Assembly (NCBI RefSeq): GCF_030296055.1
Contig: NZ_AP027370.1
Location: 124,001 to 188,000, forward strand
Origin: Hydrogenimonas cancrithermarum
Lineage (GTDB): Bacteria; Campylobacterota; Campylobacteria; Campylobacterales; Hydrogenimonadaceae
DNA length: 64,000 bases
Reading direction: 5' to 3'
The position numbers and the translations under genes were made by a program. The notes beneath the pieces were generated by a model. That model did no database searches and was not told the origin of the DNA. It saw only the letters and a list, made by a program, of their open reading frames with translations. Of this stretch, positions 1 through 9,019 are shown piece after piece (positions within the stretch are counted from its first letter, which is position 1; each line of letters opens with the position of its first letter).

Positions 1-1
1 T

Positions 2-178
2 GCCGTGGAGGAGCCGCTGTTCAGACTGCTCAGAATGTTCAGTATTCCTTTCGAAAAGATCGGAGAAGCACACGAATATCTTCTGCGTTACCGCTATCCG
101 GCCCTTTTGGAGATGAAAGAGCTGGCAAAGGCCCATCCAAAGTTGTGCAGATTTAAAGAAAACGCCGCCTCTGAATAG
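2..178 (+). CDS. C-terminal fragment of an unknown protein, possibly GNAT-like acyltransferase
   Basis: An open frame enters from the left edge and runs 58 codons to a TAG at 176-178. The visible tail has hydrophobic and aromatic spacing (FRLLRMFSIPFEKIGEAHEY) that reminds me of the end of autoinducer-synthase-like or PEP-CTERM-associated acyltransferases of the GNAT fold, but the catalytic part lies outside the window. I therefore do not assign a function. It is followed by a short gap and a tRNA gene on the opposite strand. The frame could also be the end of another small cytoplasmic protein. Confidence 0.5.
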   Translation, partial: AVEEPLFRLLRMFSIPFEKIGEAHEYLLRYRYPALLEMKELAKAHPKLCRFKENAASE

Positions 179-231
179 ATGGTATCGGCCTTAAAGCTTG
201 GAGTATCGTGGATGTGTGATTCGCGTGAGAG

Positions 232-308
232 TGGAGCTGATGGCGGGACTCGAACCCGCGACCTCTTGATTACGAATCAAGTGCTCTAGCCGGCTGAGCT
301 ACATCAGC
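232..308 (-). tRNA. tRNA-Thr (anticodon CGT)
   Basis: The reverse strand folds as a full cloverleaf. The acceptor stem is GCTGATG with CATCAGC. The anticodon stem CTTGA/TCAAG closes the loop TTCGTAA, which places CGT at positions 34-36. The T-arm contains GGTTCGAGTCC. The CCA end is encoded at 234-232. CGT reads the threonine codon ACG. Confidence 0.96.
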
Positions 309-374
309 GCTTTCAGGGTTGCAATTTTACATCAATACTATAAAAAATTCAATACAAAATCAGATTATTTTAAG

Positions 375-380
375 TATAAT
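375..380 (+). promoter_or_regulatory. -10 box of the dapD promoter
   Basis: TATAAT lies 25 bases before the dapD ATG, with no convincing -35 hexamer, which is normal for sigma-70 promoters in Campylobacterota. Predicted transcription start is near 387. This leaves a short leader that just holds the ribosome site AGGAG at 395-399. Confidence 0.55.
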
Positions 381-404
381 CGCGTAAATTTTACAGGAGT
401 GATC

Positions 405-1613
405 ATGGCGATTGAAAAAGTTGAAACCAAAGAGGCATTTAAGAGTTTTATCGAAAGCGTGGAAGCGCAGGAGGGGTATCGCAAACCGGTGGCGTTTGGT
501 ATCTGCCGTGTCGACCGCGGACAGAAAAACCGCGACAAGATTCTTCAGGCTGTCTTTCCTCTCATCAATTGGAACGAGAACTTCGGTTCGGCGGTGGTTC
601 TGATCGCGGCTTTGCAAGAGAGTGGTGAAACGGTCGACTTCACGACAACCGAGCAAGTTTTCGACGTATCCGACGCAGTGGTCATCAACGCATTGGCCGC
701 TTTTTCTCCCTATCTCGCCGAGGCAAAGGGAGATGCGCATAAAAACGTTCAGGTCATCGCTACGTTGGCCGGAATCGCGGAAGCCGAATTGCTCGACGAC
801 AACTTTCGTATCGTTTTTCTGTTCGAAGATGCCGCGCCGCAGAGCGTCGAGGCGGTCTACATCAAGCTCTACGCCCTTTCGCTCGGCAAAGCGGCACTTC
901 GCAGCGTGAATCTGAACGGCGCGTTCGGTATTCTGCAGAATGTCGCATGGTTCGGCAACGAACCCTTCGAACTCGACTGGTTGCGTGAAAACGAGATCGA
1001 ATTGAAACTCAACGGTGCCTACCCCGAAATCGAGAGTGTCGACAAATTCCCGCGCTATCTGCAACACATTATCCCTGCGGACAACACGCGCATCCTCGAC
1101 AGTGCGAAAGTACGCATGGGCGCGCAGCTGCATCCGGGAACGACCGTCATGCCGGGTGCGAGCTACGTCAACTTCAATGCCGGCACCACCGGTGCCGTCA
1201 TGGTCGAAGGGCGAATCTCCAGTTCCGCGATCGTCGGGCCTGGTTCGGATGTCGGTGGCGGCGCGTCGATTCTCGGAGTTCTCAGCGGAACGAACGGCAA
1301 CCCCGTCACGATCGGAGAAAACGTGCTTCTCGGTGCCAACAGCGTTACGGGGATACCACTGGGTGACGGCTGCATCGTCGATGCAGGTATCGCGATTCTG
1401 GAAGGGACGAAAGTGGCGATCGGCCGTTCGGAGCTCGAGAAGATCAAAGAGGTCAATCCGTTCTGGGATGTCAAGGTCGAAGATGAAAACATTCTCAAAG
1501 GAGTCGAACTCGCCGGCAAAAATGGCATCCATTTCCGCCAAAACAGTATGACCGGCCAAATCATCGCGATGCGCAGCAGAAGAGAAGTCAAACTCAACGC
1601 AGAGCTACATTAA
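405..1613 (+). CDS. dapD: 2,3,4,5-tetrahydropyridine-2,6-dicarboxylate N-succinyltransferase
   Basis: DapD transfers a succinyl group from succinyl-CoA to tetrahydrodipicolinate in the lysine/meso-diaminopimelate branch, in the cytoplasm. The 402-residue product matches the long epsilonproteobacterial form. The C-terminal half (from about residue 240) is a left-handed beta-helix of hexapeptide repeats and carries the DapD-typical stretch PGASYVNFNAGTTG, followed by GPGSDVGGGASILG. I chose ATG 405 over the in-frame GTG at 399 because AGGAG (395-399) sits five bases before it. dapA of the same pathway is at 56632-57525. It ends one base before the stop of the convergent gene at 1614. Confidence 0.93.
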   Translation: MAIEKVETKEAFKSFIESVEAQEGYRKPVAFGICRVDRGQKNRDKILQAVFPLINWNENFGSAVVLIAALQESGETVDFTTTEQVFDVSDAVVINALAAFSPYLAEAKGDAHKNVQVIATLAGIAEAELLDDNFRIVFLFEDAAPQSVEAVYIKLYALSLGKAALRSVNLNGAFGILQNVAWFGNEPFELDWLRENEIELKLNGAYPEIESVDKFPRYLQHIIPADNTRILDSAKVRMGAQLHPGTTVMPGASYVNFNAGTTGAVMVEGRISSSAIVGPGSDVGGGASILGVLSGTNGNPVTIGENVLLGANSVTGIPLGDGCIVDAGIAILEGTKVAIGRSELEKIKEVNPFWDVKVEDENILKGVELAGKNGIHFRQNSMTGQIIAMRSRREVKLNAELH

Positions 1614-1913
1614 TTAATCGCAAATCCGCTTCGTCACGTACCATTTGAGTATGGCGGTGGCGGAGTGGGAAAGTTCGTGTTGGTTGAAGGGAATGTAGGC
1701 GATTTTCAGTTTACTGAGGATTATCATTCCTGCAAAGACAGCAGCCAGCCAGACAAGAAGGCCATAGAGCCAGCCGAATTCGAGCCATGCCCAGATACCA
1801 AGAAATATCGGTACGAGAGTGAATGCCGCACGTAAAAGTACGACGATCATTTGGCACTTTTTATTCAGCGGCGGCAGCAATTCGACGATCGGTTTCTCTT
1901 CTTGTTCATTCAT
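1614..1913 (-). CDS. small two-helix membrane protein of unknown function
   Basis: This 99-residue product has a charged N-terminus and two hydrophobic segments at about residues 22-42 and 46-66, then a polar tail with a NQHELSHSATA stretch. It should be an inner-membrane protein. I do not recognise a family. The stop codon abuts the end of dapD from the other strand, and its start faces the ArsC-like gene 30 bases away. No strong ribosome site is visible before the ATG, which lowers confidence in the exact start. Confidence 0.6.
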   Translation of the reverse strand: MNEQEEKPIVELLPPLNKKCQMIVVLLRAAFTLVPIFLGIWAWLEFGWLYGLLVWLAAVFAGMIILSKLKIAYIPFNQHELSHSATAILKWYVTKRICD

Positions 1914-1943
1914 ACCAAGAACTTTATCATAAAGGATTCAACA

Positions 1944-2300
1944 ATGGCAAACGAGGTGATCATCTGGCACAATCCGCGCTGTTCGAAGTCGCGCGAAGCA
2001 CTGAAACTTCTCAAAGAAAAGGGGATCGAACCCAAAATTTACAAATATCTCGACGAGCATCCGAGCAAAGAGCAGATTGAAGAGGTTTTGAAGATGCTTG
2101 GTGTTTCGCCGCGCGACATTATGCGTACCAAAGAGGCGATCTACAAAGAGTTGGGACTGGGGGACGTAGAGGATGATGAAAAATTGATCGAAGCGATGGT
2201 GGAACATCCGCGTCTTATCGAACGTCCCATCGTCATAAAAGAGGGCAAAGCGGTTCTCGGACGGCCGCCACAAAAAGTTATTGAATTGATAAAGGAATAA
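1944..2300 (+). CDS. arsC: ArsC-family reductase (arsenate reductase-like)
   Basis: The 118-residue protein has the thioredoxin-like ArsC fold with the N-terminal motif HNPRCSKSR (Cys13 as the nucleophile). A C-terminal basic patch (RLIERPIV, then GRPP) is where ArsC proteins keep their oxyanion-binding arginines. The family reduces arsenate with glutaredoxin and glutathione; some members (YfgD-like, SpxA-like) have other or unknown roles, and no arsenic-resistance genes lie nearby. I chose ATG 1944 because AAAGGA (1931-1936) precedes it and the extended frame before it lacks family similarity. It is followed seven bases later by an ABC-F gene, probably in one transcript. Confidence 0.85.
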   Translation: MANEVIIWHNPRCSKSREALKLLKEKGIEPKIYKYLDEHPSKEQIEEVLKMLGVSPRDIMRTKEAIYKELGLGDVEDDEKLIEAMVEHPRLIERPIVIKEGKAVLGRPPQKVIELIKE

Positions 2301-2307
2301 AAGAGAT

Positions 2308-3918
2308 ATGCTTCATACAAAAGATTTGACCAAACGTTTCGGCGGACGGGTCCTTTTCGAAAATGTCAACATCAAACTGGATGCGGGCAAGCGTTACGGT
2401 CTTATCGGCGCCAATGGAGCCGGCAAGAGTACCTTCCTTAAAATCGTCGCAGGCGAAGAGGATGCCTCCGGCGGCGAGATCATCATTGGCAGCGGTCTGA
2501 AACTCGGTGTCCTCGGGCAGAACCAGTATGCCTTCGAAGAGTTCACGATCGCCGATGCGGTGCTTTACGGGAACAAACGCCTCTACGATGCGATCAAAGA
2601 GAAAGAGCGTCTCTATATGGAGGGCAATTTCGACGATGACAAGGTCAACGAACGACTGGGCGAGTTGGAGATGGTTTGCGTCGAAGAGGATCCGATGTAC
2701 GAGTACGACGTGCGTATCAAGAAGATTCTCGAAGAGCTCGGCTTTCCGGAAGAGCAGCATACGGAACTGATGAGTTCGCTCCCGAGTGCGGACAAGTTCA
2801 AAGTGCTGTTGGCACAGGTGCTTTTTCCCAAACCCGATATTCTCTTCCTCGACGAGCCGACCAACAACCTCGACATCCATGCCATCGCATGGCTCGAAGA
2901 GCAGCTCAAGCGCCATGAAGGGACGATGATCGTCATTTCCCACGACCGCCACTTCCTCAACAGCGTCGTCACGCATATACTGGACCTCGATTTCAAGACG
3001 ATCAGAGAGTTTACCGGTAACTACGACGACTGGTACATCGCCAGCAATCTGCTGCAGAAACAGCGGGAGATGGATCGTGCGAAGAAACTCAAAGAGAAAG
3101 AGCAGCTCGAAAATTTTATCAGAAGGTTCAGTGCCAACGCATCCAAGGCAAAACAGGCGACAAGCCGTCAGAAACAGTTGGACAAACTCGATCTGAGCGC
3201 TCTTCAAACCTCCGCCCGACGCGACCCGAGCATCGTTTTTCGCAAAAAGCGTGAAATCGGGAAAGAGGCGCTGGAACTTCAAAACGTCAACAAAAAATTC
3301 GACGACCATGTCGTTTTCGAAAACCTGAACCTCAAGTTCAATCCGGGCGATAAAGTGGCGCTCATCGGCCCCAACGGCGTCGGTAAGACGACGCTATGCA
3401 AAATGATCATGGACGACGACCTGAAACCGGACGGCGGCGAGATCCGTTGGGGTGCGACGGTTGAGCCGAGCTACTTCCCTCAGGATACGACCGATCGCAT
3501 CAAGGGTACCGAAACTCTCTACGAGTGGCTCAGAAGCCACGACCGCGAAGCGGACATCTCAGAAATCCGTAACTGTCTGGGGCGTATGCTCTTTAGCGGT
3601 GAGGAGCAGGAGAAGAGCATAGAGAAGATCAGCGGAGGGGAGAAGCACCGCATGATGCTGAGCAAAATGATGCTGGAGCAGGGCAATTTCCTGGTCCTCG
3701 ACGAACCGACCAACCACCTCGACCTCGAAGCGATCATCGCGCTCGGCGAAGCGCTCTACACTTTCGACGGCAATGTCATCTGCGTCACCCACGACCGCGA
3801 ACTCATCGATGCCTTCGCCAATCGCATCATCGAGATCAAGCCGGACGGTGAGATCATCGATTTCAAAGGCAACTACGAAGAGTACGCCGAATATATCGGG
3901 GAGACGGCGACCGCCTGA
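2308..3918 (+). CDS. ABC-F family ATPase, YbiT-like
   Basis: ABC-F proteins are soluble twin ATPases that act on the ribosome rather than in transport. Domain 1 has Walker A GANGAGKST and Walker B ILFLDEPTNNLD. Domain 2 has GPNGVGKTT, signature ISGGEKHRMM and FLVLDEPTNHLD. The basic coiled linker between them (about residues 245-300, QKQREMDRAKKLKEKEQLE) is the ABC-F hallmark. The first signature motif is degenerate (LPSADKFKV instead of LSGGE), as in the YbiT/EttA-related group. There are no membrane segments. The stop overlaps the next ATG by one base (TGATG), which suggests coupled translation with a second translation-related gene. Confidence 0.9.
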   Translation: MLHTKDLTKRFGGRVLFENVNIKLDAGKRYGLIGANGAGKSTFLKIVAGEEDASGGEIIIGSGLKLGVLGQNQYAFEEFTIADAVLYGNKRLYDAIKEKERLYMEGNFDDDKVNERLGELEMVCVEEDPMYEYDVRIKKILEELGFPEEQHTELMSSLPSADKFKVLLAQVLFPKPDILFLDEPTNNLDIHAIAWLEEQLKRHEGTMIVISHDRHFLNSVVTHILDLDFKTIREFTGNYDDWYIASNLLQKQREMDRAKKLKEKEQLENFIRRFSANASKAKQATSRQKQLDKLDLSALQTSARRDPSIVFRKKREIGKEALELQNVNKKFDDHVVFENLNLKFNPGDKVALIGPNGVGKTTLCKMIMDDDLKPDGGEIRWGATVEPSYFPQDTTDRIKGTETLYEWLRSHDREADISEIRNCLGRMLFSGEEQEKSIEKISGGEKHRMMLSKMMLEQGNFLVLDEPTNHLDLEAIIALGEALYTFDGNVICVTHDRELIDAFANRIIEIKPDGEIIDFKGNYEEYAEYIGETATA

Positions 3919-4253
3919 TGGGACGCGGAACGAAAATAGAGATCGAATTCGGCAGTTTCGGTGGCGGTTGGGAGGCCGACAACAAAGCCGGCCCGGCCCA
4001 AGCCGACAAAGAGGTATTGCCACCCGAAAAACACAGCCTCGTCTTCAGGCGCGAAAAGCGCCGCGGCAAACCCGTCACGCTCGTCGGTGAATTCTTTCTG
4101 GACAAATCGAAGCAGAAAGCCCTCCTGAAGCGCATCAAAACCAGACTCGGCAGCGGTGGCACCTTCAAAAACGGCTGGATGGAACTGCAGGGCGAAAAAA
4201 CCGATCTCGTCCGCCCGCTTCTGGAAATGGAAAACTTCCGCTTCAAACGATAA
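3918..4253 (+). CDS. SUI1/eIF1-like translation factor, YciH family
   Basis: This 111-residue protein ends in a SUI1 domain: KRRGKPVTLVGEF, then LLKRIKTRLGSGGTFKNG and WMELQGE, the motif order of eIF1 and bacterial YciH. The family binds the small ribosomal subunit near the P site and influences start-codon choice; in bacteria its role is poorly defined. The N-terminal 40 residues are a Gly-rich linker. Translation is probably coupled to the ABC-F gene upstream by the one-base overlap, so the pair may act together on ribosomes. Confidence 0.87.
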   Translation: MGRGTKIEIEFGSFGGGWEADNKAGPAQADKEVLPPEKHSLVFRREKRRGKPVTLVGEFFLDKSKQKALLKRIKTRLGSGGTFKNGWMELQGEKTDLVRPLLEMENFRFKR

Positions 4254-4308
4254 ACCATAACCTAGCATTATCTCATCCAGAATTTTAATTTATAATAAAA
4301 TTTTATTC

Positions 4309-4322
4309 TTGATTTTTGTCAA
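4309..4322 (+). promoter_or_regulatory. FNR-like box upstream of the secreted Cys-rich protein
   Basis: TTGATTTTTGTCAA matches the FNR/ANR consensus TTGAT-N4-ATCAA at nine of ten positions. Its centre is about 41.5 bases before a start near 4357 predicted from a weak -10 (TATCAT, 4345-4350), the classic activating position. A perfect version of the box stands at 50214. Confidence 0.45.
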
Positions 4323-4382
4323 GCTATTAATAATTTTCATATAGTATCATTTTTTTGAAAAGTTTTTGAAAAGGATGAAAAG

Positions 4383-4958
4383 ATGAAAAAAAGTTTGATG
4401 GGTATGGCCGTGGCGGCACTTTTGGCATCCTCTCTTTCGGCGGAGATGAGACCGGTGGAAGCCTATAAATACATGACGGAAGTTCTCAAAGGAGAGTGGA
4501 CGATGTCTCCGAAAGAGAAGCAGACAGGCACCACCGGTGCACACGAACATCCCGCGGTCAAACGCCTGCTCGGTACCGACAAGACGGGGGTTGCCTACAA
4601 AATCATCGGGCGTGGAGCCACACTGCAAGAAGACCTGCTTCCCAATACGATGAAACAGATGGTGACGATGTACTACTGTGACGACTATGTCGACTGCAAC
4701 GAGCTTCAAGCGACGCACTACTGCGCCAAGCAGAACCATCCGGCGTTCGTTTTCAACGCCAAAGAGAGCACACCCACCAAGCTGGTCTTCGACTGTGATA
4801 TGGAGCGCTCGGAAGTGTGCGACTCCGACGAATCACACGTCCATCACATCATCCTCGAACTCTCCAACAACAAAAACCACCTGAAGTCTTCCTATCTCGT
4901 ATGGAAGGACGGCGAGTTGGCCACAAAGCACTCAATCTACCATTTCGACAGAAGATAG
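4383..4958 (+). CDS. exported Cys-rich protein of unknown function
   Basis: The 191-residue product starts with a clear signal peptide (Lys-rich start, hydrophobic core, cleavage probably after SLSA near residue 20) and should be periplasmic. The mature part has six cysteines in three clusters (YYCDDYVDC, HYCAKQ, CDMERSEVC) and many histidines, including a SHVHH stretch, so disulphides or metal or haem contacts are possible. I do not recognise a family. AAGGA precedes the ATG. An FNR-like box upstream and a strong terminator downstream show it is a single-gene unit, perhaps oxygen-regulated. Confidence 0.75.
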   Translation: MKKSLMGMAVAALLASSLSAEMRPVEAYKYMTEVLKGEWTMSPKEKQTGTTGAHEHPAVKRLLGTDKTGVAYKIIGRGATLQEDLLPNTMKQMVTMYYCDDYVDCNELQATHYCAKQNHPAFVFNAKESTPTKLVFDCDMERSEVCDSDESHVHHIILELSNNKNHLKSSYLVWKDGELATKHSIYHFDRR

Positions 4959-4963
4959 TCTTT

Positions 4964-4991
4964 AAAGATAGGGCGTTTCCGCTCTATCTTT
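4964..4991 (+). terminator. hairpin terminator
   Basis: Twelve-base arms (4964-4975 and 4980-4991) pair around a four-base TTTC loop with one G-U pair. The left arm starts with A-rich and the right arm ends with T-rich sequence. It lies just after the secreted-protein gene and before the convergent tolC-like gene, so it may stop transcription from both sides. Confidence 0.75.
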
Positions 4992-5018
4992 ATCGGAACC
5001 TCCAGGCAAAAAAGGGAT

Positions 5019-6326
5019 CTATTTTCTCGTGTCGTTTGGGAGAAAAGTCTTTTCGAAGACCTGCACTCCCGCCATCAGCCAGATCGTTGCCTGCTGGGTG
5101 AATATTTGGCTCTCTATAGCCGAGGCTTTGGCACGAGCGGCGGAGAGGTCGGCAATGGCGCGGCTCAGTTCGTCGGCGCTGGCAAGCTGGTTTTCGAAGC
5201 GTCCTTTCGTGAGCTTATAATACTCCTTCTGCGCTTTGACCTCCATTTTTGCACTCAGCAGCTTCGACTGCAGGGCGGCCAGCTCCAAAAATGCGTTTTC
5301 CAGTTCGGTTTTGACACGATTTTTGTAGTCGTTCAGTGCGGTGGTCTGCGCCAGGGTTTTGTAACGGGCCGCTTCGTAACTTTTTTTGTCGGCGAAACCG
5401 TTGAAGAGGTTCCACGAAAGGGCCGCACCGACATAGCTCTGGTCGGGGTTGGTGAAGCCGTCGCCGTTCAGTTCGGGAGTGTCGCCTCTGCGCTTGAGTT
5501 CCGCCGCCAGGCCGACGGTAGGGTAGTAGCGGCTTTTGGCAAGGGTTTCGACACTTTTGTCGATCTTCAATGCGCGCTGCAGGGCTGCGATATCCTCCCG
5601 GTTCCGCAAAGCGGCAGTAAGAATCTCGTGTCTGTCGAATTTTTCTGATCTGTTTGAAGAAAATTCAACCGATTCGACGGGATGGTCGAGGAGATAAGAG
5701 AGCTGGTTGAGGAGCTGATCTTTTCGGCTTTCGGCTCCGATGATCTCGGCCTCGATGGCATAGCGTTTCGCTTCGATGTTGTAGAGGTCGGCCGGCGGAA
5801 GCATGCCGTTGTCATAGAGCCCTTTTGCCTTGTTGTAGGCATCGTCGATCGCCTTTTTCGCCTCTTTTTTGGCATTGAATACCTCTTCGGCGGCGTGTAC
5901 TGCACCGAAAAGCCGCGTCGCCTGCAGATAGAGGTTGCGCTTGAGATCGAGCACTTCGAGCGTCGCTTTTTCATACTCGAACTTTGCTTTGTCGATGGAT
6001 GCGGTGACGGCATAACCGGTGAAGAGAGGGTAGGAGAGTTTCAGCGATCCCGTGAAGTTTCGTTTGGTCGCCATCGGTGCGGTCAGCGACGGGTTGCCCG
6101 GTATATGAAACGTCACCGTCGGCGTATCTTTTAGCCATGCGGCGCTGAATTGCGCATCGAGAGCCGGCAGATTTTTTCCTTTCGCCGCTTCTGCCATCGA
6201 CTTTGCGGCTTCCTGGAGCTGCCGGGCACTTTTGAGTGCGAGCGCGTTGTCCACATCGTGAATGATCTCCTGATAGGTTTGTGCATAGATCAGCGCAGGC
6301 AACAGCAGTAAAGAAAAGCGTCTCAT
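5019..6326 (-). CDS. TolC-family outer-membrane efflux protein
   Basis: The 435-residue protein has a short signal peptide (cleavage near residue 15, after IYA) and two long helical repeats rich in Ala, Lys and Glu, the TolC trimer architecture. The repeats are separated by strand-like segments (FTGSLKLSYPLFTGYAV; YVGAALSWNLFNGF), each with the paired aromatic turn typical of the OEP family. It provides the outer-membrane channel for tripartite efflux. Its ATG overlaps the stop of the MFS gene (ATGA) and has AAGGAG five bases upstream. It is the last gene of the leftward hlyD-MFS-tolC operon and may also serve the rightward exporters. Confidence 0.9.
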   Translation of the reverse strand: MRRFSLLLLPALIYAQTYQEIIHDVDNALALKSARQLQEAAKSMAEAAKGKNLPALDAQFSAAWLKDTPTVTFHIPGNPSLTAPMATKRNFTGSLKLSYPLFTGYAVTASIDKAKFEYEKATLEVLDLKRNLYLQATRLFGAVHAAEEVFNAKKEAKKAIDDAYNKAKGLYDNGMLPPADLYNIEAKRYAIEAEIIGAESRKDQLLNQLSYLLDHPVESVEFSSNRSEKFDRHEILTAALRNREDIAALQRALKIDKSVETLAKSRYYPTVGLAAELKRRGDTPELNGDGFTNPDQSYVGAALSWNLFNGFADKKSYEAARYKTLAQTTALNDYKNRVKTELENAFLELAALQSKLLSAKMEVKAQKEYYKLTKGRFENQLASADELSRAIADLSAARAKASAIESQIFTQQATIWLMAGVQVFEKTFLPNDTRK

Positions 6327-7885
6327 TTTTTCTCCTTCGCAGGTTTTATTTTAACAAAGAGAAGCAATACGAAAACGGAACCGAGAATGCCCCAGTATCC
6401 AGCGTGCATGAATGTATTGTAAAAACCGTAGTTGTAACTCATGAAAGTCTCATAGTTAATGAAGATCGCCTTGATCTGATCCATCGAAATCCCCAGCTGT
6501 TCCTGTATCGATGTCAGATAATGCCTGAGATATTCGATATTTTGCAGCTCCTCCATCCGAAGAAAGTGGAGGTTTTTGAAGTATTCCATGTTGTTCGTCG
6601 CGAGTGCGGTACCGAAACTTCCGCCAACGAATCGGAAGTAGTCCATCAGTACGATCGCGAGCTCCCCTTTGTGCGCCGGGGCGTTTTGGAGTACCATCAC
6701 CGTCACGGGAGCGAAAAAGAGGCCCATTCCGATACCGAAGGGGATCGTCAGAAGCATCGCCTGCGAAAGCGGCGTATAGTAGTTGAGCGACGGCAGAAAG
6801 GTGATGGAGGTGACGACGTAGAAGATCGAAGCGATAAAGACCGTGCGCTTCGCCCCGATCTTGTCAGACAATATACCTGCGAGTGGGGAGAAGAGGCCGA
6901 TGAAGATGGCGAACGCGAAGACGGCGATACCTGCATCGAGTGTCGGCAGCATCTTGATATGTTCGTAGTAGACGGGCAGAAGGTAGAAGTATTGGTACAT
7001 CGAAAAACCGAGGATGAAGAAGTAGATCATCATGCCGTTGGCGAACGCGGAGTTTTTGAAAAGCGAAAAATCGATGAGTTTGTACTTCGACCAGAGTTCG
7101 CTGAGCGCATAAAGAAGAAATCCGATGATGCTGAAAAGCAGCAACAAACCGATCAGCGAACTGTTGAACCACCCCATCTGCTGGCCGCGGCTGAGCATGA
7201 TCAGCAGCGAGACTGTCGCGAACGACAAAAGCAGGAAACTGATGAAGTTGAACTTCAGTTTTTGGAAAAAACTCTCTTTCGGAAGGTAGACGATCCCCGA
7301 AATTACGAGCAACAGTCCTACGGGTACGTTGATGAAAAAGACCATCCGCCAGTTGTAGTACTCGGTCAGATAGCCGCCGATGGTTGGGCCAAGGGCAGGT
7401 GCGAAACTGACGCCCAGACCGTAGAGGCCCATCGCCAAGCCTTGCTTTTCAGGCGGGAAGTAGCTGAAGATCATGATATGGCTGGTGACCATGATGAGCG
7501 CTTCTCCGACTCCTTGGATGACGCGGAAAATGATGATCTCCTCCAGTGTCGAAGAGAGGCCGCACATCAGTGACGCCGCTGTAAAGAGTGCGATACCCGA
7601 AAGAAAAACCGCTTTCGCCCCAAAGCGTTTGATCAGATATTCGGTAATGAGCAGCGCAATGGCTGCGGCTACCATATAGCTGGTGATGATCCACTGTACG
7701 CCGTACATGTCGCTTGCCAGGGGACCGGTCAGCTTGGGAACGATCACATCCACGACGGTTGTGTCCAAAATCGCCATGAATGCGCCTGCCATGACGATGA
7801 TGCTGAAGATGGCACGCTCTTTCGACGTAATCTCCCAAGGTTTTTTGCCTTCGGGTGTCGTGACGTCTCCAGCAGCCATTGCCAT
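6323..7885 (-). CDS. MFS drug:H+ antiporter of the DHA2 (EmrB) family
   Basis: About 520 residues with 14 predicted membrane helices, the DHA2 layout. Family motifs are visible: motif with LDTTVVDVIVPKL near the first helix, the QWIITSYMVAAA segment and the LITEYLIKRFGAKAVF loop, plus a helix-5 stretch around GPTIGGYLTEYYNWRMVF (conserved motif C region). EmrB-type pumps pass amphipathic compounds to an EmrA adaptor and a TolC channel; here all three genes are adjacent. I prefer ATG 7885, which has AGAGGA eight bases upstream, over GTG 7888 or ATG 7879. Confidence 0.92.
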   Translation of the reverse strand: MAMAAGDVTTPEGKKPWEITSKERAIFSIIVMAGAFMAILDTTVVDVIVPKLTGPLASDMYGVQWIITSYMVAAAIALLITEYLIKRFGAKAVFLSGIALFTAASLMCGLSSTLEEIIIFRVIQGVGEALIMVTSHIMIFSYFPPEKQGLAMGLYGLGVSFAPALGPTIGGYLTEYYNWRMVFFINVPVGLLLVISGIVYLPKESFFQKLKFNFISFLLLSFATVSLLIMLSRGQQMGWFNSSLIGLLLLFSIIGFLLYALSELWSKYKLIDFSLFKNSAFANGMMIYFFILGFSMYQYFYLLPVYYEHIKMLPTLDAGIAVFAFAIFIGLFSPLAGILSDKIGAKRTVFIASIFYVVTSITFLPSLNYYTPLSQAMLLTIPFGIGMGLFFAPVTVMVLQNAPAHKGELAIVLMDYFRFVGGSFGTALATNNMEYFKNLHFLRMEELQNIEYLRHYLTSIQEQLGISMDQIKAIFINYETFMSYNYGFYNTFMHAGYWGILGSVFVLLLFVKIKPAKEKK

Positions 7886-7888
7886 CAC

Positions 7889-9004
7889 TCAATTCCTCTC
7901 GATAGCAACGGTGGCTCCCATGCCTGCGCGCAATCCCTCGATCGTATCCAGTGTGATACGTACGACGAAGCGCTGGTCGAGTTTGGTGAATTCTCCGCTG
8001 GCGATATCGCGTGGGACAAGACTGAAGGTCGAAGCGGATGTCGGGGCGATCGACTCCACTTTGCCGTGATACTCTTTACCTTTAACCGCATCCACTTTGA
8101 TCGTCACATCGTTGCCCGGTTCGACGCCATGTAGTTTTTTCTCGGAAAGAAGCACTTCACAATAAAGTGTCTTCAAATCGGCAATGGCATAGACAGGAGA
8201 ACCTTTTTCGACAACGTGTGGCGCGTCGAACAGCTTCTTCGCGACGATGCCGTCGAAAGGGGCATAAAGTTTTGTATAACCGATCTTGTTTTCGATGGCT
8301 TCGAGCGATTTTGTCTGGGCTTTGAGCTGTTCCACCTGCGCTTCGATCTGCTTTTCGATCTCTTTGATCCGGTGAATATCGACGATGGAGAGTTGGTAGG
8401 CCTTTTGAACTTTCGACCGGTTGGCACTCAAAACCTCATACTTTTTTTCCATCGCTTCGATCTCGTCGGCGAGTGCGTCACGGTTCGTTTTGACACTCTC
8501 GTAATCGGTCGAAGCGATAAGCTTCTGCTCCAGCATCTTTTCGAAACGTTCGACATCCTTGTCCAGTTTTTTCAGCCGGGTTTTGGCAGCTTCGATGGTG
8601 TAACGAAGAGAGGCTTTCTCTTTATTTAGTATCTCGATGTCGGTTCCTGCGATCTGGCGTCGAAGCTCGAGGCTCTTTTCCAGTCTGATTTTTTTGAGGC
8701 GCATCGCTTCGATCGACTTTTCCAGGCTTTTGATCGAGTGGATCAGTTTCTCTTTCGTCGTAATGAAATCGACAGGATCGATAAGGGCGAGAAGTTCACC
8801 TTTTCGTACCGCTTCGTTCTCGTTCTTTTTCATCTCGATCACTTTGCCTCCCACTTTGAAGCCTACCATCGAGATGTTGTCGCTTTTGATAAATGCCGCA
8901 TCGCTGACGGCATTTTTCGAGCGGTAATGGAGATAATCGTATCCCATATAGGTAAAAAGGAGAATCAGGCCCAGAATGATGAAGCTACCGAGACGTTTTG
9001 ACAT
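7889..9004 (-). CDS. HlyD/EmrA-type membrane fusion protein
   Basis: This periplasmic adaptor links an inner-membrane pump to TolC. One N-terminal membrane helix (about residues 7-24) is followed by a lipoyl half-motif (VGGKVIEMKKNENEAVRKG), a long coiled coil (about residues 75-220), the second lipoyl half (LYAPFDGIVAKKLFDAP) and a beta-barrel domain. The second ATG (9004) is preferred because GAAGGA precedes it at proper spacing; the first ATG (9010) directly abuts that site. It starts the leftward operon and faces the TetR gene across a short control region. Confidence 0.9.
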   Translation of the reverse strand: MSKRLGSFIILGLILLFTYMGYDYLHYRSKNAVSDAAFIKSDNISMVGFKVGGKVIEMKKNENEAVRKGELLALIDPVDFITTKEKLIHSIKSLEKSIEAMRLKKIRLEKSLELRRQIAGTDIEILNKEKASLRYTIEAAKTRLKKLDKDVERFEKMLEQKLIASTDYESVKTNRDALADEIEAMEKKYEVLSANRSKVQKAYQLSIVDIHRIKEIEKQIEAQVEQLKAQTKSLEAIENKIGYTKLYAPFDGIVAKKLFDAPHVVEKGSPVYAIADLKTLYCEVLLSEKKLHGVEPGNDVTIKVDAVKGKEYHGKVESIAPTSASTFSLVPRDIASGEFTKLDQRFVVRITLDTIEGLRAGMGATVAIERN

Positions 9005-9019
9005 TCCCATCCTTCAGAA

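Noticed and set aside
4286-4308. AT-only inverted repeat before the exported Cys-rich protein
   Set aside because: Seven-base arms made of A and T only are expected by chance in such AT-rich promoter DNA.
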